A stretch of 64,000 bases of DNA, taken from Verrucomicrobiales bacterium. Its GTDB lineage: Bacteria > Verrucomicrobiota > Verrucomicrobiia > Verrucomicrobiales > V1-33. A program made the position numbers and the translations under genes. The notes beneath the pieces are model-generated. The model did no database searches. It saw nothing but the letters and a program-made list of their open reading frames with translations, and was not told where the DNA came from. Every line of letters begins with the position of its first letter. Position 1 is the first letter of the stretch. Below, piece after piece: positions 9,701-17,510 of the stretch. The DNA lies in contig JAQGPJ010000025.1 in NCBI GenBank assembly GCA_028293125.1, positions 1 through 64,000 of the forward strand. Direction: 5' to 3'.

Positions 9701-9952
9701 CCGATGCCAATCCCGATGCCGGCAAACCCGGCTCCGGTGCCAGGACCGGTATCCCCGCCCTCATCCCCGGCGGGGCCAGCCTCCGGCGGCAACGTCAACA
9801 GCCTGCTGTCACCACCGTCAGACGCCGGCCCCTTTCAGACGTCGATTTCCAGTTCCAGTTCCGGTTTCTCCAGTCCAGCCGTCTTTCCAACGACCGCGGA
9901 TGCTCCGGCTACGAGCCCGATGCCGGCTGAAACGGGGACATCTCGCCCTTGA
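6800..9952 (+). CDS. Membrane Ser/Thr protein kinase with PEGA and FGE-sulfatase-like domains
   Basis: The 1050-residue protein starts at a GTG 3 nt after the sigma-factor stop, which suggests translational coupling. The kinase domain (about 10-275) has GKGSYGEV, the ATP lysine in RAVKVV, HRDIKPSN (about 150) and DIG in place of DFG; its Asp is kept, so activity is plausible. One transmembrane helix (about 287-303, LVTAAAAFLIVTW) leads to an outer part with two PEGA-like repeats (about 330-395 and 518-590). These are followed by a formylglycine-generating-enzyme/SUMF1-like fold (about 594-880; DVTREDARDF-type motif, DMSGNVWEF, VLRGGAWD, SGFRVV). I do not see the catalytic FGE cysteine pair, so this domain probably binds rather than oxidises. 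A Pro/Gly/Ser-rich tail ends the protein. The last 44 nt overlap the convergent GNAT gene. Confidence 0.88.
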   Translation: MEIRTASPRIPDHEVLRCIGKGSYGEVWLARAVTGTLRAVKVVHREDFELERTFEREFEGIMKFEPNSRDHPGLVHILHVGRNDEEKFYYYVMELADDRERGSRVDAADYEPRTMGTDKATKSRLPVIECLEHGAQLAEGLAHLHECGLTHRDIKPSNIIFVNGRAKLADIGLVAAAGQMTFVGTEGFVPPEGPGTKLADIYSLGMVLYEMSTGKDRLQFPELPDDLGNLGEARTRPQWQALNEIILRACSPQPKKRFPGAREMAQALRSAGRRKLAGTGWARRLVNFPLVTAAAAFLIVTWRHHGAMPWPPGRFADGQTGIAPPPPLLTGRVSLESEPSGAAIWWNGKQMGFTPFICEVPPGDAEFVLKRDRYMDVTVPVRGVEAGGLRKPGVVKLQFFNPPKPGLDWTNSLDMVFEPRPDGSHISKRAVSEAQFTNVHMAQVSDVHQEDTPEGATIYMIWVPPEEAIRFCAQLTERETLLNWLTPDLYYKPVPYRPVKPPPVEKPSYEFFRLAVEKFSKLLITSDPPGAAIYEGDKTEAQGGSPIGLTPWPIPRQVPGDLNYTLTLQGYTDVRITDSVKPGEERTIHREMAKSSMAVFGASWRNSLGQRFMPLNTGRELLFSQWETRVSDYAAFAREKQRRIRGNEMKQTGSHPVVNVTREDARDFCRWLTDREHKSGYLSETMEYRLPSDAEWSAAVNSPNLVVEQATPAQRNMSLSSVYPWAGRYFPPPVVNPLTKTPGVANLGDLTALRAGALRLDAGETKTLEDSKYSDGWTFTSPAGTYGPVPYKFPGSQEAKEKFELCDMSGNVWEFVNDDYGAKEKSDPSDAPDQTKYAVLRGGAWDTSAADFVKLAIHYRRAIPPDKYDSASGFRVVIASVPGEKPEPPVSVTPFPSTFPFPQVVPPLYPLPGNNPPRPVPDPPPSGTGGTNNAGSGTGTGSGHNNNSSNNGGGGMQFPKEKPYNPPPMPIPMPANPAPVPGPVSPPSSPAGPASGGNVNSLLSPPSDAGPFQTSISSSSSGFSSPAVFPTTADAPATSPMPAETGTSRP

Positions 9953-10430
9953 GCAGCAGACGCATGGGCACCATGTGGGAAAGCACAAAGCCGTTGCGCT
10001 CAAAGAACCGCTGGGACTCGGCGCTGACGCGGTCCGTGAGCAAGGTGATGCGCTTGAAATCCTTCTTGGCGGCGAACTCCTTCACATGATCCACCAGCCG
10101 GGTGCCGTAACCGTGCCCGCGGTGCTCCCGGCGGATGATCACGTCCTCCATCAGCAGCACAAAGCCGCCCTCCGCCGTGCTGATGGTGAACAGCAGGTTC
10201 ACCATGCCGATCACCTTGTAATCATTGCGCAGCACAAAAATCCGCCCCCGTGACGGCTGCTCCAGGATCAGCTGCAGCCCGTGCCGCTGCTTCTGGGCGT
10301 CCGGTCGGAAGTCGGCTTCCATCGCCAGCAGGGACACCACCAGATCTGTCAGTTCCGGCAGGTCCTCAATGGTGGCGGATTCGATTCGGATTTGATCGGC
10401 GGCAGCAGCATTGTCCACAGTGGTCAACAT
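9909..10430 (-). CDS. GNAT family N-acetyltransferase
   Basis: The 173-residue protein is predicted to transfer an acetyl group from acetyl-CoA to an unidentified amine. The GNAT core is clear: IRIESATIEDLPELTDLV at the start, then strands VIGMVNLLF and GGFVLLMEDVIIRREHRGHGYGTRLVDHV, which contains the acetyl-CoA loop R-x-x-G-x-G/Y. It ends RFFERNGFVLSHMVPMRLLL. ATG 10430 is chosen; a TTG 36 nt upstream would add 12 residues with no family counterpart. The 3' end overlaps the kinase gene tail-to-tail by 44 bp. Confidence 0.85.
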   Translation of the reverse strand: MLTTVDNAAAADQIRIESATIEDLPELTDLVVSLLAMEADFRPDAQKQRHGLQLILEQPSRGRIFVLRNDYKVIGMVNLLFTISTAEGGFVLLMEDVIIRREHRGHGYGTRLVDHVKEFAAKKDFKRITLLTDRVSAESQRFFERNGFVLSHMVPMRLLLKGEMSPFQPASGS

Positions 10431-10540
10431 GGCATTCAGTGTCGCCCGGACGCAGGGGGGAATCAAGCGCCGCTTGTGTCCACAGGGGCGGATTTTTGTT
10501 CATAAACCCGCAGCCAAGATACTTTATTTCTCTGAAAATT

Positions 10541-10759
10541 ATGAAAATACGAGATAACCCCAGTTTGCCGGAGCGCAAGGAAAAACTCAAGGCGATCCGC
10601 AACAGCGTAGCTGATCGGCAGCGCGTTACATGGAGTTTTCAGCACGCCAAGCTCCGAATACGGCGACCCCATCCCGCGCAGGCGGAGGAGTTTAAAAAGC
10701 CTGAGGAATCCGGAAAAACATCCGAATCCTCAGGAATCCTCCGTTTTTTGCTGTCATAG
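10541..10759 (+). CDS. Possible small basic protein (low confidence)
   Basis: A 72-codon frame opens with MKIRDNPSLPERKEKLKA, is rich in Lys, Arg and Glu, and has no recognisable domain. It is listed because a promoter-like pair lies just upstream and a terminator-like hairpin overlaps its last codons. That overlap counts against coding, since terminators normally lie beyond the stop. The transcript could instead be a small RNA or a leader for the downstream gene. Confidence 0.25.
   Translation: MKIRDNPSLPERKEKLKAIRNSVADRQRVTWSFQHAKLRIRRPHPAQAEEFKKPEESGKTSESSGILRFLLS
10700..10749 (+). terminator. Rho-independent terminator-like hairpin
   Basis: CCTGAGGA (10700-10707) pairs with TCCTCAGG (10727-10734), with partial pairing continuing inward around an A-rich loop. 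A run of six T (10744-10749) follows on the plus strand after a short spacer. An A-run directly before the stem would also allow use on the minus strand. Confidence 0.5.
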
Positions 10760-10788
10760 CGCTCAGTTTTTCCAAAGCTTGCCCGCCA

Positions 10789-13700
10789 ATGAAATTAAGC
10801 CTTCTCCTTTTTGTGATGCCGGCGCTGCTGAGGCCCGATGCCCTGCAGGCCGCTCCCGCGCGCTGGGCGGATCCGTCGGTGCCGGTGACGGAGGGACTGG
10901 AGCTTTGGCTGGATGCCTCCCGGGAGAACGAGGCCCGCGAGGCGCATTACATGAACCGGCTGAACGAGGGGCAGGGCATGGAGCTGTGGCACGATTCCTC
11001 AGGGAATTCGCGGCACCTGACCCAGTGGGCCTCGGCGGCGCGCCCGCAGTGGCGGCAAGGGGCGGCGGATTTTGATGGCGGGCAGTTTCTGGCGTCGCTG
11101 GTGACGCCGGGGCTGGAGTCCAAAAGCTGCACGGTCTTTCTGGTGGCGGCTCCGGAGGGGTCGGCGGGGGATTACCCGGCTCTGCTGAGTCTGGCTCGGC
11201 GCGGGGAGAACGACTACACCAGCGGCCTGACCATTGATTTCGGCGGGAAGGCGGCTCCGGCGGGATCGGTGGACAGTGTCAATGTGGAGGGCGCGGGCCA
11301 GTCGGGACCTTGGAATCTGCTGGGTGGAGCTGTGTCCGTGGAGGCCGGGCATCTGTTCACCGTGACCAGCACCGCAGGCGGACGCACGGGGCTGCGGCTG
11401 GATGGCGCGGACCGGGGCGCACGGGAGCGCCACGGCGTGGCCCTCGCGGTTGACCGGGTGTCGGTCGGCGCCCGGTTTGTGGAGCCGGAGATGCGGCATT
11501 TTTATCGGGGCCGGATCGCGGAGATTTTGTTCTACAACTGCGTGCTCAGTCCAGAGAAGACTGCGCGCGTGGAGTCGTGGCTGGGGAAAAAACACGCGGC
11601 ATTCCTGCGCCCCGCCGATCCCAACGCCGCCGCCGCGGCCCCGCTGATTCCGGTGCGCAATGCTCCACCGGTGCAGATGCTGGTGCCAGGATTCCGGGTG
11701 GATGAACTGCCGGTGCGCCTGACCAATCTGAACAACATCGAATACGGCCCGGACGGACGGCTGTTCGCGGGCGGCTACGATGGCCGCTTCCACCTGCTGC
11801 GGGACACGGACGGCGACGGGCTGGAGGACAAAGTGGACACCATCTCCTCCGCAGTGTCGGACGACTATCCGCTGGGCATGGTGGTGAAGGATGGCATGCC
11901 CCACGCGCTGCTGGCGGATGAGATCATCCGCTTCCGCGACACCAATGGCGACGGCGTGCCGGACAAACGCGAGTCCGTGGCCCAAGGCTGGGATGATCCC
12001 GCCCTGCGCACCGATCCCCTGCTGATGCACCGCCGGGTGGACAGCGCCATGGCTCTGGCGGCGGGGCCTGACGGCTCATGGTATGTGACCATGGGCAGCG
12101 CCAATCCCGGCAATGGCTACTGGCAGAAGGCGGAGGGAGATGTGTGGGCACCCGACGCCGTGAAAACCGGCCCGCCGGTGTATTCCCCTGACAAACGGCG
12201 CGGCTGCCTGCTGCGGATCGCGCCGGACGGCACCGTCACCCAGCTGGCCAGCGGGCTGCGCTACATCATGTCGCTGCAATGGAACGCGGACGGCGAGCTG
12301 TTCGCCACTGATCAGGAGGGGGCCACTTGGCTGCCGAACGGCAACCCCTTCGATGAGCTGCTGCATCTCCAAACCGGAAGGCATTATGGATTTCCCCCAC
12401 GCCATCCCAAACTGCTGCCGGGTGTGGTGGACGAGCCCAGTGTATGGGACTTCTCCCCGCAGCATGAGAGCGCGTGCGGGTTCCGCTTCAATGGCCCGCT
12501 GCCGGACCGCAAACGGCTGGGACCGGAATTCTGGGCCGGCGACGCCTTCATCACCGGGGAATCGCGCGGCAAGCTCTGGCGCACCAGCCTGGCCCGCACA
12601 CCGTCCGGCTATGTAGCGGCAACCCATCTGATTGCCTGCACGGGACTTCTGATGGTGGACTGCGCGGTCTCCCCGCAGGGGGATCTGGTCATCTGCGGGC
12701 ACTCCGGCGCCCCGGACTGGGGCAATGGTCCCACCGGGGAGGGCCGAATTTTCAAAATCCGTTATACCGAGCCGGAGGCGCCGCAGCCGGTGCTGGCCTA
12801 TGCGCGGGATGCCGTGACCACGGTGGTGCGGTTTGACCGCGCCCTGAATCCCGGTGACTGGCGGGATGCGGCCAAACGCGTGCATCTGGAGGCCGGGAAG
12901 TTTGTGACGGCAGGGGAGCGGTTTGAGGCATTCCGGCCTGGCTATGCTGTAGTGAGGGGGCAGGAGAACACCCCGCGCTACCGCCTGCCGGTGAAAGACG
13001 CGGTACTTTCCCCGGATGGCCAAGGTCTTGTGATCACCACGGGCACGGCCCGAACTTCGGCGGTGAATTACAGTATCACTCTGGATAGCCCGCGCCGTCA
13101 GGAGGGCCTGCCGCAGGTGGAGGCGCTGGATCTGGCTTATGATCTGGGCGGATTGGAGGCGCACTGGACCGGCACCGATGGCGGGGACTGGCGCGGCTGG
13201 CTGCCCCATTCGGACATGGAAGTGGTGCGGGTGCTGACGCGCGGCAGCGGGGATCACACCGCCCTCCTGCAAAAGCTGTCCCGTCCGGGGCGGCTGGCGC
13301 TGCGCACCCGACTGGATCTTTCCCATCTGCTGCAGCCCGCCGTGCAGCCTGGATCGAAGCTGGACCACAAGCCGGAGCCGGAGGTGGTGACCCTCACGCT
13401 GAAAAGCGATGCCGCCCTCTCCGTCCAAGCTCCCGGCTGCGAAGTCAACGGGAACGGAGGCACGGAAGTGACTCTGCACCGCACGATGGACCCCGCTGCG
13501 GACTGGCAGGATCTGGTGCTGGAACTGGCCACGCCTGCCACCCGGCTGGAGACCGCCTTCACCACGGCCTATGATTCCATTCCCCGCCCGTTGGGCACCC
13601 GGCGTTTCCTCCTGCCGTTCGCCACTCCGGACGCGGGGGTGGTGGTGAAGGCCGCCATCCCTGAAATCGCCGGCGGTGATCCCGCCAAGGGCCGGGAGCT

Positions 13701-14106
13701 GTTTATGGGCAGGGCCACCTGCTTCACCTGCCATCAGTTCCGCGGTGAGGGCCATGCCGTGGGGCCCGACCTGACCAACACCGTGCACCGCGACTATGCC
13801 AGTGTGATGCGGGACATCACCGAGCCCGGGGCCACCATCAATCCCGATGCCGTGGCCTACGTGGCGGAGCTGAAGGACGGCACCACCGCCGTGGGCACGC
13901 GGGTCGGGGAGACGGAGTCGGAGATCAGACTGGCCGCGCCGGGCGGCGCGGTTACGGCGGTGTCGAAAGCCAGCCTCAAGTCCATCAGTGCACTGCCGGT
14001 TTCCCTGATGCCGCAGGGCCTGCTGGCTGCCCTCGGTGAGCGGGAGATAAAGGATCTGATGGCTTTTCTCCTGACAGAGCCGGAGAGGAAAGAGGAGGCG
14101 CACTGA
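10789..14106 (+). CDS. Secreted PVC-type dehydrogenase/cytochrome c with LamG-like N-terminus
   Basis: The 1105-residue exported protein (signal peptide about 1-22, ending LQAA) has three modules. First comes a LamG/concanavalin-like domain (about 30-275; GLELWLDASRE, WHDSSGNSRHL, YRGRIAEILFYN). Then follows the Piru_Ver 'membrane-bound dehydrogenase' beta-propeller (TIGR02604-like) from FRVDELPVRLTNLNNIEYGPDG, with Asp-rich DTDGDGLEDK and DTNGDGVPDK calcium-type loops. Last is a C-terminal PVC haem-binding domain (TIGR02603-like) with CFTCH at about 978-982 and the axial-Met region. This family is typical of Planctomycetes/Verrucomicrobia and is thought to oxidise sugars or alcohols in the periplasm. 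The substrate is unknown. Confidence 0.88.
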   Translation: MKLSLLLFVMPALLRPDALQAAPARWADPSVPVTEGLELWLDASRENEAREAHYMNRLNEGQGMELWHDSSGNSRHLTQWASAARPQWRQGAADFDGGQFLASLVTPGLESKSCTVFLVAAPEGSAGDYPALLSLARRGENDYTSGLTIDFGGKAAPAGSVDSVNVEGAGQSGPWNLLGGAVSVEAGHLFTVTSTAGGRTGLRLDGADRGARERHGVALAVDRVSVGARFVEPEMRHFYRGRIAEILFYNCVLSPEKTARVESWLGKKHAAFLRPADPNAAAAAPLIPVRNAPPVQMLVPGFRVDELPVRLTNLNNIEYGPDGRLFAGGYDGRFHLLRDTDGDGLEDKVDTISSAVSDDYPLGMVVKDGMPHALLADEIIRFRDTNGDGVPDKRESVAQGWDDPALRTDPLLMHRRVDSAMALAAGPDGSWYVTMGSANPGNGYWQKAEGDVWAPDAVKTGPPVYSPDKRRGCLLRIAPDGTVTQLASGLRYIMSLQWNADGELFATDQEGATWLPNGNPFDELLHLQTGRHYGFPPRHPKLLPGVVDEPSVWDFSPQHESACGFRFNGPLPDRKRLGPEFWAGDAFITGESRGKLWRTSLARTPSGYVAATHLIACTGLLMVDCAVSPQGDLVICGHSGAPDWGNGPTGEGRIFKIRYTEPEAPQPVLAYARDAVTTVVRFDRALNPGDWRDAAKRVHLEAGKFVTAGERFEAFRPGYAVVRGQENTPRYRLPVKDAVLSPDGQGLVITTGTARTSAVNYSITLDSPRRQEGLPQVEALDLAYDLGGLEAHWTGTDGGDWRGWLPHSDMEVVRVLTRGSGDHTALLQKLSRPGRLALRTRLDLSHLLQPAVQPGSKLDHKPEPEVVTLTLKSDAALSVQAPGCEVNGNGGTEVTLHRTMDPAADWQDLVLELATPATRLETAFTTAYDSIPRPLGTRRFLLPFATPDAGVVVKAAIPEIAGGDPAKGRELFMGRATCFTCHQFRGEGHAVGPDLTNTVHRDYASVMRDITEPGATINPDAVAYVAELKDGTTAVGTRVGETESEIRLAAPGGAVTAVSKASLKSISALPVSLMPQGLLAALGEREIKDLMAFLLTEPERKEEAH

Positions 14107-14131
14107 CCTTGGGGCGGAAGGCGCGGCAGCA

Positions 14132-14191
14132 CCTGAGCCTGAGCCTGAGCCTAAGCCTAAGCCTAAGCCTGAGCCTGAGCCTGAGCCTAAG
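14132..14191. repeat. Hexanucleotide tandem repeat (CCTRAG)10
   Basis: Ten perfect 6-nt units alternate between CCTGAG and CCTAAG in the order GGG-AAA-GGG-A, then degenerate to CCTGAT. The array fills the gap between two convergent 3' ends, starting 26 nt after the dehydrogenase stop and ending 6 nt before the phosphoesterase stop. In one frame it encodes Leu-Ser repeats, but nothing suggests translation. Confidence 0.9.
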
Positions 14192-14196
14192 CCTGA

Positions 14197-16152
14197 TCAG
14201 TGCACGTCGATCAGCGTGGGAATGGGATCGGCGGTGCCGTAGGCGGGAGGATCGGTGTCGCTGGGCAGGAAAGGGCCGAGCAGCTGGTCGCAGTGGAACA
14301 GATAAACGGTGTTCTCATCCCGCTGGAACCGCTTCTCCGACTGGAATGCCGCTGAGTAGCGGGCAGTGCGGCTGAGGCGGACCTCGTCGATGGCCCCGCT
14401 GTCGAGGAACTGGCTGGGCTTGGAGAGAGCATCCGGATTGGCGCCGATATAGAGCGGCAGCGGATTGACGGCGCGGGGACCGGTTGCTTCGCGGAAAGCC
14501 TCCGGCTTGCCGTTCACATACAGCGTCATGCGGCTGCCATCGAAGACGCCGGCGATGTGGGACCATTGGCCGATGGGAAGGCCGGTGGTGGCGATGGCGC
14601 TTTCGTACTTGCCGTTCAGGTGGGCGTGAAAGCCGGGCACATTCGTGGTCAGGTTCAGGGCGAATTCCGACTGTTCGGCTTTGGAGACGATGTCGCCGCT
14701 GACGTCGGCGCTGGAGGGTTTGACCCAGGCCTCCACGGTGAAGGGACCTTCCGGCAGGGTTTTGTCCCCCATCTCCACACGGATGGCCTCCTGGCCGTTG
14801 AACTGAATGGCCTTGCCGGTGTCCGCTTGGAAATAGCCGGCGCCAAGGTTTCTGAGCGTCACTGGCAGAGTCACGCGGCGGGGCGGCAGGGGCACGCGCC
14901 GGCCCGGCATGAGGATATCCGCCTGAAGCTCGATGGCGGGCACCGTGAAGCCGTCGTCAAATCCCTTCCGGGTGCGCAGGACCGTGAACGTGTTCTGCCA
15001 GGACTGCTTCGGCGGCAGGACCAGATGCAGATGGTCGGTGGAGGACATCCATTCCCCTCCCGCCAAGTCAGGCACCAGGGTGAGTTCGACGGGAAACTCG
15101 ACGGGGTTGGTGATTTTGAACTCCATCAGCCCCGCACCCAAGCCGGTTTCATCAATAGCGATGGGGGACGGAGTCAGTTCGAACGGAGTGTTCTTCACCT
15201 TGTTCACCGCATTGATCAACTCCGGCGTGAACTGTTTGGGATCCATCACCTCGCCCACCGGGATCACCGCCACTTTGGCTCCGTCACGGCGCACGGTGAC
15301 GAGGTTCATGTGGTGGAGGAATCCGGCCTCCGGGGAATTGCCGGGCATGGCTCCGCCGGTGGTGCCGAGCGTGATGTATTCAATGCCGTCCCGGTTGCCG
15401 TCGTAACGCAGCCGGTGGACGTGGCCGGCGAAGATGGCGCGCACATTCCCGGCGCCGGCCAGGATTTTGTGAACTTCCGCCCAGTTGCTGTCGGGGTAGG
15501 TGTTCTCCACCCAGCGGGGATGGTGCAGAAAGACAAACACGTGCTCCAGCTCCTTGGTCTCCACCAGCGTTTGACGCAGCCAGTCCATCTGGACGGGGCT
15601 CATCTGCTGATTGTCCGGGCGGGTGAAGTCCCGCATGGCGCTGGTGCCGTTGCCCTCGTCCGTGAAAAGCACCACAAAACCGCACTTCTTGTGCTCAAAC
15701 CAGTACCAGAGCGGACCGATGTGCTTTTCATAATTGCCCTCGTGCTCGCCGCGCGGGCGTTTGGATCCGCGCCAGTAGATGTCATGGTTCCCCGCCACCG
15801 GAAACCAGGGCATGTGCAGCTGATCCATGATGCCGCGGTAGTCCGTGAAATCCGCCAACCATTTCTCCCCTCCGCCGTAGCCGGGAACCATATCCCCGAC
15901 ATTCATCACCAGATCGGGATTCAGCAGATTGGTGTCCGTCACCGCCTGACGCAGAATTTCCAAGCCCTCCGGGGGGCCACCGGTGCGGTCGCCGAACACG
16001 ATGAAGTGAAAAACATCGCCGCCCTGCGGAAGGGGCAGGAGTTTGGGGGAGGGGCGGGAAGTGTGAATCTGCTGGGCTCCGCCGGTCAGCGGAAGCAGAA
16101 GGGCAGCGGCAGCGATAAGCAGGAACGGAGGGAGGCAGCGGAGCATGGGCAT
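14197..16152 (-). CDS. Secreted calcineurin-like metallophosphoesterase with C-terminal LamG domain
   Basis: The 651-residue protein has a signal peptide (MPMLRCLPPF...LTGGAQ). The metallophosphoesterase domain (about 45-300) shows all metal-ligand motifs in order: VFGDRTGG, NVGDMVPG, AGNHDIYW, FLHHPRW and FAGHVHRL. An all-beta linker follows. A LamG/concanavalin A-like domain (about 445-640; FTVEAWVKPSSADVSGDI, GQWSHIAGVFDGSRMTLYVNG, IDEVRLSRTARY) probably binds carbohydrate or protein. It is the second gene of a minus-strand pair, 6 bp after the kinase stop. The substrate, whether phosphoester, nucleotide or phosphoprotein, is not evident. Confidence 0.88.
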   Translation of the reverse strand: MPMLRCLPPFLLIAAAALLLPLTGGAQQIHTSRPSPKLLPLPQGGDVFHFIVFGDRTGGPPEGLEILRQAVTDTNLLNPDLVMNVGDMVPGYGGGEKWLADFTDYRGIMDQLHMPWFPVAGNHDIYWRGSKRPRGEHEGNYEKHIGPLWYWFEHKKCGFVVLFTDEGNGTSAMRDFTRPDNQQMSPVQMDWLRQTLVETKELEHVFVFLHHPRWVENTYPDSNWAEVHKILAGAGNVRAIFAGHVHRLRYDGNRDGIEYITLGTTGGAMPGNSPEAGFLHHMNLVTVRRDGAKVAVIPVGEVMDPKQFTPELINAVNKVKNTPFELTPSPIAIDETGLGAGLMEFKITNPVEFPVELTLVPDLAGGEWMSSTDHLHLVLPPKQSWQNTFTVLRTRKGFDDGFTVPAIELQADILMPGRRVPLPPRRVTLPVTLRNLGAGYFQADTGKAIQFNGQEAIRVEMGDKTLPEGPFTVEAWVKPSSADVSGDIVSKAEQSEFALNLTTNVPGFHAHLNGKYESAIATTGLPIGQWSHIAGVFDGSRMTLYVNGKPEAFREATGPRAVNPLPLYIGANPDALSKPSQFLDSGAIDEVRLSRTARYSAAFQSEKRFQRDENTVYLFHCDQLLGPFLPSDTDPPAYGTADPIPTLIDVH

Positions 16153-16158
16153 GAATAC

Positions 16159-17265
16159 TCAGCGGGATGCTGGTTTGGAGGAAACTGCCGCTGGAGGTTT
16201 TTCTGTCACCGGACCTGCGGGCGGTGGCGGGGATGCAGGGTGCCGGAGCACATAGATCACAGCTCCGATCACCGCCCCCACAGCCAGCAGCCACCATAGC
16301 GGCGAAATCTCCCGCTCCCGGCTGCGGCCACGGGCTTTCGATACCCCGCCGGCGGTGCGGTGCCGGGCCGGGCTGGCGCGCATGATTTTCACCGGAGCCG
16401 GTCCTTTGGCGGCCGCTGCCGCCGGCTTCTCCAGGATGGCGTCCAGCTGCCGGCGCACCTCGGCGGCGGTCTGAAAACGCTGCGCGGGATCTGCTTTCAT
16501 ACAGCCCTCAATGATAGCGTCCACCCGGCGGTCCAGATTCAGCCTGGCGGCGGGAAGCTTGAATTCCCCTGTGGGCGGGGCACCGGTCAGCATCTCGTAA
16601 AACACTGCCCCCAGCGAATAAAGGTCCGACCGCTCGTCCAGCCGGCCCTGCGGGTCCCAAAGCTCCGGTGCCGCATACTCCGGCGTGCCCATGGGCGACC
16701 ACTCCCCGCTGGGGCCGCGTCCCGCGTGGTCCAGCAGCTGCGCCAGGCCGAAGTCCGCCAGCTTCAGCACGCCCTGCTGGTTCACCAGCAGATTGGAGGG
16801 TTTGATATCCCCGTGCATGATGCCGCAGCGGTGGGCAAAGGTCAGGGCGTCGCACACCTGGCCGAGAAGATCCAGAGCCAGGGCGGGAGTCATCTGCCTG
16901 CGCTGGATCAGCTGGTGAACATTCCACCCGTCCACAAACTCCATCACCAGATAGCAGTGGCCGCCTTGGACATCGAAATCATAGACCGTGGGGATATTGA
17001 TATGCGTCAGCCGCGCCATGGCCTTGCCCTCAGTGCGGAAGCGCTCAATAGCGGAGGTGTCCCGCGTAGCTTCCGGCGGCAGGATTTTCAGGGCCACCGG
17101 ACGGTCCAGAGCCTTCTGCACCCCGCTATAGACCGCCCCCATGCCTCCCACAGCGATGAGGTGGCGGATTTCGAACTGGGGCAGCGTCGACGACAGCTCC
17201 TCCGCAGTAGGAGGCTGGAAAGAATCCGGATTCTCCGGAGGAGACAGGCCGTCGGCGGGGATCAT
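16159..17265 (-). CDS. Ser/Thr protein kinase with one C-terminal transmembrane helix
   Basis: The 368-residue kinase has a PknB-type catalytic domain (about 30-280): VGGMGAVYSGV loop, PVALKIL with the ATP lysine, VMEFVDG hinge, MHGDIKPSN catalytic loop, ADFGLAQLL, and GTPEYAAPE. The HRD arginine is replaced by glycine (HGD), so this is a non-RD kinase, probably not controlled by activation-loop phosphorylation in the usual way. A basic Ala/Pro linker leads to a TM helix (about 322-341, LWWLLAVGAVIGAVIYVL) and a Pro-rich tail. The catalytic domain would be cytoplasmic. It heads an operon with the secreted phosphoesterase. Confidence 0.92.
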   Translation of the reverse strand: MIPADGLSPPENPDSFQPPTAEELSSTLPQFEIRHLIAVGGMGAVYSGVQKALDRPVALKILPPEATRDTSAIERFRTEGKAMARLTHINIPTVYDFDVQGGHCYLVMEFVDGWNVHQLIQRRQMTPALALDLLGQVCDALTFAHRCGIMHGDIKPSNLLVNQQGVLKLADFGLAQLLDHAGRGPSGEWSPMGTPEYAAPELWDPQGRLDERSDLYSLGAVFYEMLTGAPPTGEFKLPAARLNLDRRVDAIIEGCMKADPAQRFQTAAEVRRQLDAILEKPAAAAAKGPAPVKIMRASPARHRTAGGVSKARGRSREREISPLWWLLAVGAVIGAVIYVLRHPASPPPPAGPVTEKPPAAVSSKPASR

Positions 17266-17510
17266 ACGGAGGAGGGGGCAGGGAGGGATAGGGGAAATCA
17301 GTATGCGGCGGCGGGGGACCGTTTAGCAAGTGTGGAGGGGACGGGAGGCTAAAACGTTTATCCGCCGCAGCACCCCGGGTTGTTTCAGCGGACTGCGGGG
17401 ACATTCGGCGGTGCCGGAGCCTGGGGAGAGGCATTTTCGTAAATTCCCTGTAAAGCCGGTTCGGCGAGGGGTTGCAGGGGACCGAGCAGGGATTATCCTG
17501 GCTGTCACCC

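Larger units (their letters stand above)
10467..10788. other. Intergenic stretch with a possible short transcript
   Basis: This gap of about 320 bp separates the GNAT gene (divergent) from the PVC dehydrogenase. It holds a promoter-like pair, TTGTTC (10496-10501) and GATACT (10518-10523), 16 nt apart. About 180 nt later comes a hairpin with a T-run (10700-10749). Together these bracket a short transcription unit containing a 72-codon frame. Confidence 0.4.

Noticed and set aside
12076-14103. 675-codon minus-strand frame
   Set aside because: Antisense to the PVC dehydrogenase; no signal peptide or domain.
14132-14191. Leu-Ser repeat peptide
   Set aside because: The LSLSLS frame exists only because of the CCTRAG array; no start signal or homologous flanks.
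14557-16299. 580-codon plus-strand frame
   Set aside because: Antisense to the metallophosphoesterase and the kinase 3' end.
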